DNA of 64,000 nt from Denticeps clupeoides (taxonomy: Eukaryota; Chordata; Actinopteri; Clupeiformes; Denticipitidae), in the NCBI RefSeq assembly GCF_900700375.1, contig NC_041707.1, positions 33,066,764 through 33,130,763 of the forward strand, read 5' to 3'. Shown here in pieces: positions 25,149 to 36,740 of the stretch. How positions within the stretch are numbered: position 1 is the first letter of the stretch; each line of letters starts with the position of its first letter. Under the pieces are notes generated by a model. It was not told where the DNA came from. It saw nothing but the letters and a program-made list of their open reading frames with translations, and ran no database searches. A program made the position numbers and the translations under genes.

Positions 25149-28100
25149 TTACGGCTCCGTTTGGCTGCTGCAGAGGTACTGATGCAGTCGGTGTGGCAGG
25201 GGCAGGGTGTTGAGGGACCCCAGCCTCCGGACACCCACCTGTTGGCGTATCCTCTGCCTGCAGAGGTGCATCAGGGGTCGGGGAGACACTGAAAAGAAAG
25301 CCAGGGAATTTTTTTTAAATATTGACCTAGAGCTCATTTGCTATTAAAATGATCCCAGCACATTTTATTTGCTCGGTGATCCACGTGTCGACGTGCATGA
25401 CATGTGGCCACAAGTACGGGCACGAGCATGCAAATGTGCAGCGGCCAGGCTTTGGTGTACGTACGTGCTTTTTCCTTGACCGCGGCCCACTCCTGCCTGG
25501 AGCCGAGCAGCTCAGTGAGCCGAGAGCACAGAGGAACGCCGCCGACGTAGTCGAGAAGCAGGCTGATGAGCGGCCCCGCCCGGTCTCGCGCTGGAGCAGC
25601 CGAGATCCACTCGCAGAACTGAATGAATGCAGCGTGAAACCAGGAGTCACACATGTACAAGCAAGGAAACTAGGCAGGCATTACACAAATATGGCACTAA
25701 ACTATACAAGCGCAGTGTTTCATGAAGCTAATAAAAAGTAATTACTGAATAAGAACTTTAATAAAAAGTAGTTACTGAATAAGAACTGAAAAAGTACTTT
25801 AATAAGTAGTTACTGAATAAGAACTGAATAAGTAATAAAAAGTAGTTACTGAATAAGAACTGAAAAAGTACTTTAATAAGTAGTTACTGAATAAGAACTG
25901 AATAAGTACTTTAATAAAAAGTAGGTACTGAATAAGTACTTTAATAAAAAGTAGGTACTGAATAAGAACTGAATAAGTACTTTAATAAAAAGTAGGTACT
26001 GAATAAGAACTGAATAAGTACTTTAATAAAAAGTAGGTACTGAATAAGAAATGATCTATGATGCGGAAAAAACTATTTATAGATTCTCCGATCTGATAAG
26101 TCGTTGAGATGCCCGCTGCCTTTGGGAACAAGGGTCCTCGTGGCCCACGGCGGAAACCTGTACCCACCTGTAGCCGCAGGGCGCTGGACTCTGTGCAGCT
26201 CGTCTGCAGGGGCCTGGCCGGGACGGGCGTGGTCGCTTCCTGTCGACTGCGCGCGTCTGCGAGGCGAGGCCTGCTGCCGCAGCCGCACGCGAAGCACGCC
26301 TGCGCGTCGCAGCCCGCTTCCAGCAGGTACCTGAGGAGGTGTAGGTGCTGTGTGCAGAACATGACGACACCGGGGAAGCCGCTGGGACGGGCCGGGACGC
26401 CCGCGTTAACGCTGGCCCCGCCTTCCACTAGCATGGCCGCCATCCTAACGCTTCCCTGGCGTACGGCCACGAGGAGGGGACTAAAGGGATCCAGGTTTGG
26501 GTCGGCGCCGGCCCTGAGCAATGCTGCAGCCATGTCGGCGTTGCCATTGGTGACGGACGAGTACAAGGCTGTGGCGCGGCAGTCGTGGTAAAGGGAGGAG
26601 CGGCCGTGTGAGAGTCTGGCGTTGACGTCCACCCCCGCCTCGATTAGGTGGCCGACCACCTCGTCCCGGTTGTGTTCCGCCGCCAAGTGGAGGGGCGTGA
26701 TGCCACTTTGTTGGACTCTCGCTCGGCTGGTGACCGGCAGCAATAGGGTGACCACTCTGTGAAACACAAGGGCAGTTTAGAATTAATGACATAAATATGC
26801 AGGTGAAAGCTGGGCTTCTGGGCTTGCTAACGCTGGAAGTAAAACGCTGTGTGGCCAAGAGGAACGGTAGAAATACTGGAAGACCTTTACAGTATGTATA
26901 TGACATAAAAATGGGGGTTTTGCGCCTTGCTCGTTACGGATTGGACTTTACATTTACATTTACAGCATTTACCAGACGCCCTTATCCAGAGCGACTTACA
27001 ATCAGTAGTGACAGGGACAGTCTCCCTGGAGCAACTTAGGGACACAATGGTAGTAAGCGGGATTTGAACCTGGGTCTTCTGGTTCACAGGTGAGTGTGTC
27101 ACCCACTAGGCTACTAGCACCCTACTTTCACGGTTGTGCCACGGTTGCTCGTCACATGTCACACAGAGGGGCATTTTTTTCCGTCTTCACCTGCCCGCCT
27201 TCGTCGGCCACGCGGAAGGAGCCGAGCAGCTGCTCACAAGCACAACGGTCTCTACCGCAGCTGTCGGTTCGCCTCTTACTCGGACCGAAGGACACACCCA
27301 GCCTCCGCGTAGTCATGCCACATACGCGGCACTTTTTAATAAGACTGGATGTCTCTCCCTGCAAGCTTTCTACTTCTTATGTTTTTAACATCTTAATAAT
27401 CCTCATTCTACACCATAAGACTAAATGTAAATGAATTAAAAGAGACTTGTGAAAATGATGTTGTTAAAGTTGTGAACGTGTTTTATAGCTTAAAACAACA
27501 TGGATGCCGCGATATATTTACTCTTTATGTCCGTGCTGAGCGGCGATATGCAGTGGCAGCAGCCCTGTGCTGGTGGGTTTGTTGGCATCAGCGCCGCGGC
27601 TCAGCAGGAGCTCCACCGTCTCCTTGTGGCCGTTCCTGCTGGCTTCGCTGAGAGCGGTGGCCCCCTCACATGAGTGCAGATTCACATCAGCTCCTGGAAG
27701 AGGGAAATGTCGATTTTTTTTTTTTATTTAGTGTCCAACAGTGTTGCTTTGTTGTGCTTTTAGGGTGCAAAAACCAAAACCACTACAACAACAAGTAGTC
27801 TAAGTGGAGAAGAGTAAATGGGACCAAGAAGAGGCATCATGGGAGACCTGGTGAGAAAATGGCACCAAAAAGCGAGGCTCATCATTGCCATTCTACTGTC
27901 TCACCGCTGGTGATGAGGAAAGTCAGGGCCCTGAGTCTCCCTTGCTGTGCCGCCAGCATGGTGGGCGTGATGCCCCGGGAGTTGGGCAGGTTGAGGAGAG
28001 CCCCCGACTTCAGCAGCATCTCGCACAGCTCCGCCTTGTTTCGCCACACGGCCTCGTGCAGAGCCGTCCAGCCCCGGTCACAGCGCTGGTTCACCGAGGC

Positions 28101-28566
28101 GCCATAGGACAGGAGGAGCCTGACCATTTCCGCGCTCTCGTTCTCGCATGCTGGAAAACATCAGCAACGCTTTCAACTTCTGCCAGTTATCCAGAGTGAC
28201 CTGCAAAAATCACTGAAACCCCTGATGCTACATGTTACTATTATCTTCATCATATTGAGCTTTATTGTCATTTCAGCTATATACGTACATGTGAAACGGA
28301 ATACGTTTCTCCGGAACATTTGAACATTTGAAGTTACATACTGACATAAAGTGCACGTGTGTGACACAGACAAACTGGGACACAGGCAGTGCAAGAGTAA
28401 CATTTAACTAAGACATGTAGAGAACCATGAGACAGACAGCGCTAAACATGCAAAACGATTAATAAATGTGCAAAGTAAAATAGTGCAAATACTGCTGTTC
28501 AAAATGGAACGTGCATTAATAAATGATATTGCGGATAGATAGTCCTACAATATAACAGAGGTAGTG

Positions 28567-28616
<50 letters not shown>

Positions 28617-29985
28617 TCCCTGAGAGTTCAGTTGTTCATATATATATATAAATATTTCATATTGCTGCTACTTGTCCATCTTGTTTGTCTCAACCTGCAT
28701 TGGATTATGGGTCGTTACACAATGTTGTGTTGTAGTGCAATTTAAAATAACACAACATCAACTGCACACTGTCACAATTCCGGCTCTCTGTGCACTTGCA
28801 TTCGTTTGAATACCATTTTTTTTATGTAACTAATAGTTATTAATATGTCAGAACCCTACTTATTTAATCTAAGTAGGCAAGCATCAGACAACAGACCGAA
28901 GCCAGAAAATCCTCATTCCAGTCATGCCTCAGTCAGACTGACGGCTCACCAGTTCTAGTGGGCTGGACGATGTGTGTTTTTTTATTCACGGCGCAGTGCC
29001 GGGGCCTACCCTTGTAGAGAGGGGTCGCTTTGCTTCGGTTGCTGATGTCCGGGTCAGCCCCGGCGTCCAGGAGGCTCTTCGCGCAGGACGCGTGCTCTCC
29101 CTCCACAGCCAGCAGCAGGGCGGTCTGCTCCAGAAGAGTGCGCTTGTCTACCGGGGAGGCGCCGTGGGCTGGAACGCACGTTGCAACCCTTTTATAACAG
29201 GCGCGACGAGGCCTTTCTAATCGGCACGTTGACCCGTCAACGGGATGGTAGTGGCCTAGTGGGTAACACACTTGCCTATGAACCAGAAGACTACAGAGTC
29301 ACAGGTTCAAATCCCTGAGCAAGACACTTAACCCTGAGTGTCTCCAGGGGGGGGACTGTCCCTGGAACTACTGATTGTAAGTCGCTCTGGATAAGGGCGT
29401 AAATGTAAATGCCAACCCTCCCCCCGGGCACAGAGTGGGTTGAACCCCGTTTCTGTTGCAGTTCTTTACCTCTCAGCAGGGCCTCCACGCAGTCCGCCTG
29501 GCCGGACCGCGCCGCCTCGTGCAGGGGGGTCCAGCCCTCGCCGTTCTCCTTGGTCAGGCTGTGAGGTGCGGACGCGATGAGCTCTCGCACCGTCTGCGAG
29601 TCTCCTCTCCGGATGGCCGACACCACGGCCTCGCCATCCCTGACGGGCCCAGGCACACAGCGTACAGGGCAGAGTTAGGTTTCCGTTTTGAAGGCACCTT
29701 GTCGTGTGATTTGTGGAAAATCGTGTCATTTTGAGACCTTAAACACTGTTATTATTATTACAGGGATCCAACGCAAAAATAACAGCACGATTGTACGATT
29801 GCAGAGTGATCAGTTCTTCATGCCTGGTTTACAGGGATCTTACAATGAAGATTCCTTCATCAGTCAGGAAGAACTGTGGATGCCGTGATAGTGGGTTTTG
29901 CTGAATGCACCGGTCACGCGTGTCGTCGGCAGACGGAACAATGCTGCGCTATGCCTGGCCTTTCAGCGCGGGACGCGACACGCGT

Positions 29986-30018
<33 letters not shown>

Positions 30019-30195
30019 CCCCCGACCCATCCCCCCCCCGACTTCAACCAAGAACCGGCAGCATCGGCACAGATGGACGCGGCTTCGACGAAGGCAACAG
30101 ACTCACTCGGCGTCTCCGTCGCGGTCCCCGGGCCGCCTGGCCAGCGCCGAGCGGCGGAACAGCGACAGGTACTCGGCGTAGCTGAAGCGCGTCAT
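25149..30195 (-). CDS. asb2: Ankyrin repeat and SOCS box protein 2
   Basis: ASB2 is the substrate receptor of a Cullin-5 ubiquitin ligase and in muscle and blood cells targets filamins. Eight coding exons on the minus strand (30107-30195, 29470-29639, 29010-29168, 27905-28150, 27522-27693, 26168-26756, 25465-25618, 25149-25288) join in phase to 572 residues; the human form is about 587. The N-terminus MTRFSYAEYLSLF matches the human short isoform. Ankyrin repeats follow (GWTPLHEAARSGQADCVEAL, GADPDISNRSKATPLYK, CDRGWTALHEAVWRN, GLLPLHIAAQHGH, SGITPLHLAAEHNRDEV and others). The SOCS box is in the last exon (PRPLMHLCRQRIRQQ ... LNTLPLPHRLHQYL). The promoter side is CpG-rich with a (GC)n run at about 30284-30302 and a near-CArG sequence (ccatatatga). 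A SINE-A sits within 200 bases upstream. Confidence 0.95.
25736..26055. repeat. Minisatellite in asb2 intron
   Basis: Imperfect tandem copies of a roughly 35-45-base unit built from 'aagtagttactgaataagaa' and 'ctttaataaaa', lying in the intron just after the large ankyrin exon of asb2. Unit boundaries shift through internal deletions. Confidence 0.85.
26948..27122 (-). repeat. SINE-A copy
   Basis: Tail, middle (with the 'cttgctcag' part deleted) and head are all present on the minus strand. It lies in an asb2 intron. Confidence 0.85.
28244..28640 (+). repeat. Unclassified interspersed repeat ending in (GT)n
   Basis: Begins 'gagctttattgtcatttcag' and includes 'gaagttacatactgacataa' and 'gtgcaagagtaacatttaac', followed by a (GT)n/(GA)n run at 28568-28616. 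A related, shorter piece lies at about 59665-59760. This type of sequence is common in fish genomes, but I cannot assign it to a family with certainty. Confidence 0.6.
29246..29412 (+). repeat. SINE-A copy
   Basis: Head (ggtagtggcctagtgggtaa), B-box-like 'aggttcaaatccctgagcaa' with a deletion of the 'cacttactaccattgtgtcc' part, and a complete L2-type tail. It lies in the second intron of asb2. Confidence 0.9.
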
Positions 30196-30358
30196 GCTGG
30201 CGGGCGAGGCGCGCGCGCGTCTGGCGGCGGCGGCCGCGCGCCTCAGCTGTTCCGCTCCGGGTTTAATTTTAGGGCGGCGGTGACGCGCGCGCGCGCGCGC
30301 GCCATATATGACGAGGATAAGCGAAGGGGAATCTCTGCGCGCGCGGGCGGCCTGTCTT

Positions 30359-30503
30359 TCATTTACGCCATTTATCAGACACAATCAGTAGTTACGGGGA
30401 CAGTCCCCCCCCCCCCCCCCCGGAGACACTCAGGGTTAAGTGTCTTGCTCAGGGATTTGAACCTGGGTCTTCTGGTTCATAGGCGAGTGTGTTACCCACT
30501 AGG
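30359..30503 (-). repeat. SINE-A copy upstream of asb2
   Basis: Internally deleted copy with a long poly-C stretch. It is placed about 160 bases upstream of the asb2 start codon, so it could fall in the promoter or 5' UTR. Confidence 0.85.
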
Positions 30504-30509
30504 CCTTCC

Positions 30510-32840
30510 AAAGAAAGCTCATCTCCGAGAAAGAAAGTGTTAATCTCCGAGATGAACATTTACTTTCTTCTGTATTCGCTTATAACAAAATCTTTTTTTT
30601 TCCTGGAGAATGTTTTGGTCCAGACTTTGGTCCAGTGAGTAAAATGATAATAATTTTTGGATGACGTTATATAAAAACAACCATCATGCCGGATACCAAA
30701 AACAGAATAAGAAAACACACACACACACACACACACATACTCTGGAGTTTATCATGAACAGAACTCCTGACTGATCGGATCTGTGTTTGGAACTGGACAT
30801 TTGGAACCTCGTTATCAAATCCTATGCAAATGAGAGTGAGCTGCAATGGCCGGTAATATGAGCCACAAAGTCACAGGTTCAAACCCCACCTACTACCACT
30901 GTGTCCCTGAGCAAGACACTGCACCCCGAGTGTCCCCAGGGGGACTGTCCCTGTCACTACTGATTTTAAGTCACTCAGGGCGTCTGATAAATGCTGTAAA
31001 TGCAAAGACAAGGAAGCATTGCCATACTAACCTCACGCTGGAGCAGGTCTGTGGAGACCTGTGATGGGTTGCAGGGAAGTTACAGATAGTTGGACAGTCC
31101 TCAGATGCGTGGGCATTGCTTGGGCCCTGATGTCGTGCCATGCTGCTACTCCAGTGAATCCGTGGTTCTCTGTAGGCTTTGCACCATCCAACAGGACCTG
31201 TGTTTTAGTCCCAGTGACTTCGGTTTGGTGCCTTCAGTCCAGACGACAGCCAGATGTCAACCTTGTTTAACATGACATGGCTCCTCGGGCTGTCACCAGA
31301 TCGCATCTCATAACCATAGTCCAGATAACGTTCTACTAATATTAATGGGAGTGACCTTAAAATAATGGAATCTCGAACGCGAAAAGAGAGAAAAACAAAG
31401 GAACGCTTACATTAAAACTGTACATTTTGATGCACGATCAAGTCCATCACGTGAAAAAAAAATCTGAAAGAGGACAGCGTTTCCCACAGCGGCAGTCACT
31501 CGCTGATGCTCGAATGGTGGCAGATGTTTGAAAGAGGAGTGAGCTGCCGTGCCTGCCTGAAACAGCCAGGCTTCCCCGGCAGTGCCGAGGCCTTTTAAGG
31601 GCATGTTTGACTTTGTTTAGTTCCATTTGATTCTGCACCGCTGCACGTGGTTCTGCACTGCACTCCATTGTTGAGGGTTGAGGGCATAAAGAAATGGAAC
31701 ACAACCCACTTTTGTCCAAATATGCTCTAATGTCCTATGGATCCGGACAGACCGTATAGTGCATGGTGGGTGAGGGGGATGGTGAGAGAAGCCGACAGAG
31801 CTCCCTGATTTCCTTTTAGGATGTCGTGCATTATTTGTTGGCATGTCTGCAATGAGGATTGTACTTAAAGGCGTAATAAAAGAGATCTCCTAGTGCAACA
31901 TAAGCACCAACATGAACTCCATTAGACACGGAACAGTAATTCCTGCAAACCGCTGGCACAACCTGCCACTTTTCCTCCTGATACAACTGCGTTTTGTAGA
32001 TAGGTTGAGTAAGAGACGCACGAAAGAGAAGGAGATACATTGCTGTGTCTGCTTTTTGTCAGTATTTGACCCAATCGATCAGTTTTGCAAAAATAAAAAA
32101 ATGATGCATCAAGCAATCAGAACAGCAGACTGCCCTGCTGAAATATAAAACAGCATCATGCTGGTTCTGGCTTTGGCTTAACTGGTATAATAAGTATGGC
32201 AATCACAAAAACCCAACTTATGTTGGTTAAAGCTGAAAAACTAAAGCTAGTTCAACATAATGCTCCGATCTGGGTTCCACCATCCAGAGAGACGCATGAT
32301 AGGTGGACTGGTGACACTGTGGTGTAAAGGGTCCCTGCCCTGCATTGCAACCAGTGACCCAGGATTGTTTCCAGCACCTACAACCTGACTAATGGATTAG
32401 GAGATTATTGAAAGTTCAGTACTTTCAGCATGACTGGCAGAATACAAATCTAGTGGCAGCACTACTTCTGTGTCCTCTAAGCAGGGACCAGGGTCAAAAA
32501 CATTACGACAGGCTTTTAAACATGCAAACTACTCTAAAGTTCCCAACACAGTACATTAATGTCTTTGGCATGACCATGGAGTTATTTTAACACATTATCT
32601 TTGTGAGTGTTTGTTGCTGCATCTAAAAAAAACCCCGCGAGGTAAGGCACTATTTCTTGCGTCGGAATATTCCAGAAATCCCACGTACGCCACCAGGTCC
32701 TGCGTGGACAGCGACACGAGTCCAAAAACCCGTATTAGCTATTAGAATTCCGGTGGACTCCACCACTCGGGTCCCCCGTTCGAGGACGCGGGCAGCAGAG
32801 CGCCCTTCACTCGCTTCCCTTCAGCGTGAAATTGATCGTC
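30510..32840. other. Intergenic DNA between asb2 and the coiled-coil gene
   Basis: Contains a (CA)n run at 30717-30736 and a SINE-A at 30845-31008. Several short open frames lack splice context. No gene is supported. Confidence 0.6.
30845..31008 (+). repeat. SINE-A copy (diverged head)
   Basis: The head has decayed ('ggccggtaatatgagcc') but the B-box-like 'caggttcaaaccccacctac', the middle and the tail are clear. Confidence 0.8.
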
Positions 32841-32849
32841 ATCCGCGCG

Positions 32850-32917
32850 GTCGCCTCGGCGACGGAGAAGCGATCCCTGCGCGTTCCGGCCCTACTTCCC
32901 GTCGGTTCCCTGGCGAC
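32850..32917. promoter_or_regulatory. Two RFX X-box-like sites before the coiled-coil gene
   Basis: GTCGCCTCGGCGAC at 32850-32863 is a perfect palindrome fitting RYYNYY-N2-RRNRAC. GTTCCCTGGCGAC at 32905-32917 fits the same consensus with a one-base spacer. Both lie 80-150 bases upstream of the start codon, the usual place for X-boxes of ciliary genes. Only a motif match is claimed. Confidence 0.5.
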
Positions 32918-33000
32918 GGGGCTCGCACCCGGAACGACCCGCTCCGCGGTTTTATTTTAACTTTGAACATTTATCCGTGTGTTCCTCCGTCAAGTTGGAC

Positions 33001-35366
33001 ATGGCGACGCCGTCTCTCCCCCCGCTAAATATCGACGAGCGTCTACGGCTGAGGCTGGAGAACAGAATGCGGAATATATTTGTAACTCAGCTGGAGGAGA
33101 ACCGGTAGGTTGTTTGTTTCCTTCCTCTGATAATTGCAACACAAAAAAAATATTTATATATGTGTGTGTGTGATTGTGAATGCATTATCCGGTCTTATCT
33201 CGCAGGGAAGAGGAAGATGATACCATCAACTTCATCCCTGTCGTAACCGAGGTGGGATTGTGTCTTAAAACGATCATTCTGTCGCAGCACTATAACTAAA
33301 TGTTTTCAAGACCGAGGGCGTAAAAAAAAAAAGTCTTGTGGTTTGCAGTCTAAAGCCAGGATTTTGGAGACTGGATTAAACACCCTGCAGAAAACCCTGG
33401 TGCTGAAGAAAAAGGAAGAGGTGGACCAGGTGGACCGAGAGTTAGCGCAAGCGCGAGAGGAGTTCAAAGGTCGCATGGAGGTCCTGGAGCAGAGGAAGGC
33501 CGACCTCAAGCACAAGCAACAGGAGGTACAGTTAGTAAGAAAATGAAAGGCAATCGTCTCTGTAATCATTTTACCACTGCGATCGATATACAATACAGGC
33601 CAAAAGTTTGGACGCACCTTCTCATTCAATGCGTTTTCTTTATTTTCATGCACACACGTGCATAACTCCACATGTGTTCATTCATAGTTTTGATGCCTTC
33701 AGTGAGAATCTAATGTAAATGGTCATGAAAATAAAGAAAACACATTGAATGAGAAGGTGTGTCCAAACTTTTGGCCTGTACTGTAGTTTATATATAGAAT
33801 ATTTTTATATATATACATTGAAGACAAAAGAGAGGGCAGTGAAATTTGAGAAGTTTGTGGAGGAGAATGAGATGAAGAGGCGCCGGGCCCTGAAGAAATA
33901 CCAAGCAGAGCGGAAGCAGAATGAACAGAAGCAGAAGGAAAGAGAGGAACTCATTGCGCAGTTGGAGCGACTGCAAGGGAGGTGAGAGACGCCAATGTGT
34001 ACAGAGATGCAGACAAGTTAAAGTGCAACAGGATATGATGATATGTAGTCAAGTCAAAATGGACCAAAACATATGTCTGTGTATCCTTTTAAATAGGCTT
34101 GACTATCTCAAGAGGATGGTGACAAAATACAAGAAATTTGAGGACTATTTAATGAAGATTATTGATATAGTGCCAGACAGTAAGTAATTCTCTGCAAATA
34201 CAAGAATTGATATATACTCCAGGAATCAGCACCATAGACATATCATCTTTATTATTCATTACGTACCATCTTGTTAATGTTGCATCTAATGGAATATATA
34301 GATTCAATGGCTGTGTGTGAGCAAATGAAATGCTGCATGCCTGAGGCATGCATTTGGCATCATAATGTTTTATTGCACTGTAGTTTAAAACCACATTGCT
34401 TCAGTTTGCCTTAAATAGCCCTTAAAAATATACATTATGAATTGTGCATGTTCCTAATTTTACTCCACTTTGCTCTAGATTATCTGGAGTATGGGTCAGA
34501 CTCATTGGTCATGCCAATTATCCGACGTCATGAGACCCTTTCTAACACACAGCAGGACCTGGTGGAGCGACTGGGACTCCTGGGGGAGGAGCTGGAGCAG
34601 GGCCAGCGGAACCTGGACAACCTTAAACAAGATCACAACACCCACCAACTGGTACATCAGTGCACTGATGCACATCTCTACACTGATAAAATTTTCTGTA
34701 GCCTTCATGCACGTGTCTGTGGCCTGTATAGAGTACTGGGCTGTACTCTTGACAACGTTGCGTTCTCCATTCAGATTATCAACAAGGAACTGGCTGAGCT
34801 GCAGATACAGTGGGACAAGGCCAGGGAGAGGAATATACAGCTGGAGGTGGCGTTCCAGACGCACCAGGGCCAGACCAGAGATCAGGTCTGTGTGCGGATT
34901 CGTGCGCATGCAGAATCTGTTTTCACAACATGGACAAAATTCCATTTTGCTGGTGGCTGTCTTGGCAGGCTGAGGAAGTGGGGAACCTTCTAGTTGCAGT
35001 GCGGAACCTTGGCGAACAGTGCTATCTGTCAAATTATGGCCCTCTTGAGAATATAGACATTTTATCCATAATGGACATGATAAAGGTATTTCATTTAATT
35101 CCATAACACCGTGATTATGTGCTGCTAAATATGGCGTAGAATACAGTGCGCAATTCTTTTTCTAGGAGTACATGCTGGAGAAAGCAGACGTGGAAAGGAG
35201 AGCCAAGCGTCTGACTAACTTTACAAGCATCAGTGCAGTGAACGGAAAAGAAAAAGGACAGTCATTGGACAAAAACAGCAGCAGCAGCAGAGTACATCTG
35301 AGGAGCATCAGCAAGGGCAGCCAGAAGAGTGGAGGACAGTCCAGCACCACCAAGGTCCTGAAATAG
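33001..35366 (+). CDS. ccdc197: CCDC42/CFAP73-family (DUF4200) coiled-coil protein, likely CCDC197
   Basis: A 389-residue, mostly alpha-helical coiled-coil protein. Relatives in the CCDC42/CFAP73 family work in sperm flagella and motile cilia, so a ciliary role is inferred. Exons: 33001-33104, 33206-33251, 33349-33525, 33824-33981, 34097-34179, 34479-34651, 34775-34885, 34969-35085, 35166-35366; all phases match. Family-like stretches are 'LNTLQKTLVLKKKEEVDQVD', 'KFEKFVEENEMKRRRALKKY' and 'YKKFEDYLMKIIDIVPD', which follow the same order as CCDC42 (LEKKKE..., FEQFIQENDQKRIRAMKKA, KYLEKVV). The C-terminal 40 residues are Ser/Lys-rich. The symbol rests on position between asb2 and otub2, where I recall human CCDC197; ccdc42-like is the alternative. 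A Tc1-type MITE sits in intron 3. Confidence 0.8.
33594..33780. mobile_element. Tc1/mariner-type MITE
   Basis: A nearly palindromic element: 'tacaggccaaaagtttggac' at the left and its reverse complement 'gtccaaacttttggcctgta' at the right, with long matching arms. Its ends match those of the Tc1-like element at 61201-61730, so it is probably a deletion derivative of that family. It lies in intron 3 of the coiled-coil gene. Confidence 0.85.
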
Positions 35367-36740
35367 TGCCTGAGATCATGTGCTATTTTAAAAGCACTTA
35401 AGATGTGAAGGATTGTTATGCATAAAAAAAAAAAAATCTGTTGACTTGTTTTAAAGGTTGCTTATTATGAATTATTTAAAAAAAAAAATTTAATCTGTCT
35501 TAGTGGTCCCCTAATACTGGATCTGACGTCTCTTTTCCGAAATTTAGCCTTAGTGCAGAATTACAGCCACTTTGAGCCAGTCACACAATGAGATTTCCCC
35601 AGAACAAGCAGTTTGTGTCTACGGTGTCTAACAAGCTACGGTGTCTGTAGCTTTAAATGCAAATGAGGAGGAGAGATGCGGGACGAGGAGGAGAGCGGCC
35701 TATAGAAGGCCTGCAAAATAAAGTAAAGAAGTGAGCGGACATTCACGGAAATGATGTCTGGTGCGGACAGGAAGTGGTGTTAGCGTTTTTTACAGAACAA
35801 AAATAAAGTGTCTTGTGTGACAGAACTAAAAAACTACATTGTGCTGAATATGTTTTAATAAAACACATGGGGTCAATATAATTGAAAAGATAACATGAAT
35901 TCGTTCTAACTGATGGCACTTTTTTCTCTGCAGTTGGACTGAGTAATCCTAGTAATTCTAGTCGATTCTAGCCCTAGTCTGTTTTCGATCTTGGTCTTGA
36001 CTACAACACTACCAATCACCGAGCGATGCTTCGCACGTTTTCAAACCACTGTGGTCGTGGAGTAAAATTTTTTAGGGGAGGGGTGGGAAATTTTATGATG
36101 ACATAAAGGGAGAAATTCCAGATCCGACCGTCTGAGCTGCTGCTCTATGAACGGCCAAGCAGAATGGCCATAGCACACTTTATACCGACTGGTATTAATG
36201 TTAAATGATCTCACAAAGGGAAATTTCCAAAATAGGGGACCTTTAAGTTCTCTGTCGTTTAAAGGCTTAGGGACGGTTGTACTAAAATCATTGAAAACGG
36301 TCTTCTAATGAATGAAGCTTTTAAAGTGAGAGTTAACTTTGGTTAAAGAACCGTAACTCGATACTCCACCAATAACAGCTACCAGAGTAATGCACAGCAG
36401 GAACAACGTCTGGCCGTGTTCATGTCTCTTTAACGCACCAAACAAGTCGACACGGCGCTGCACGAGGAGCCCACCGCCGTCGAGCTCTTTAAACACGCGT
36501 GGGCACGTGACGGAGGGACACGTCCGGTGGGTTCCAGAACCCGGAACGCCGCGCCGATTCTTCCCCGCAGGATTCCGGGTGACGCGAAGGTCGGCGGCCG
36601 CCAGCCGCTAACCGGACGCCGGCATTTAAACGGAGCTTCGGTCCAGGCGACGATGAAGACGGTCCGCGGCTCGTAGAAAAAACAACAACAACAACAACAA
36701 CAACAAAAAGATCGCGAGAAATTCCGAGATTAAGCGCGAC
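35367..36740. other. Spacer between the coiled-coil gene and otub2
   Basis: Mostly occupied by element C (35503-36245). The last 250 bases before otub2 are GC-rich and probably promoter or 5' UTR, with a (CAA)n run at about 36681-36706. Confidence 0.6.
35503..36245 (+). mobile_element. Element C copy 1, non-autonomous DNA element
   Basis: The ends read 'ggtcccctaatac' and 'aaaataggggacc', an imperfect terminal inverted repeat. The interior shares 'caatgagatttccccag', 'gatgtctggtgcggacagga' and 'ccgtctgagctgc' with copies at 39958-40729 and (reverse) 58095-58412. It has no coding capacity. The superfamily is not determined. Confidence 0.7.

Noticed and set aside
26109-26591. 160-codon + strand ORF
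   Set aside because: It is antisense to the large ankyrin exon of asb2, whose minus-strand frame is clearly the coding one.
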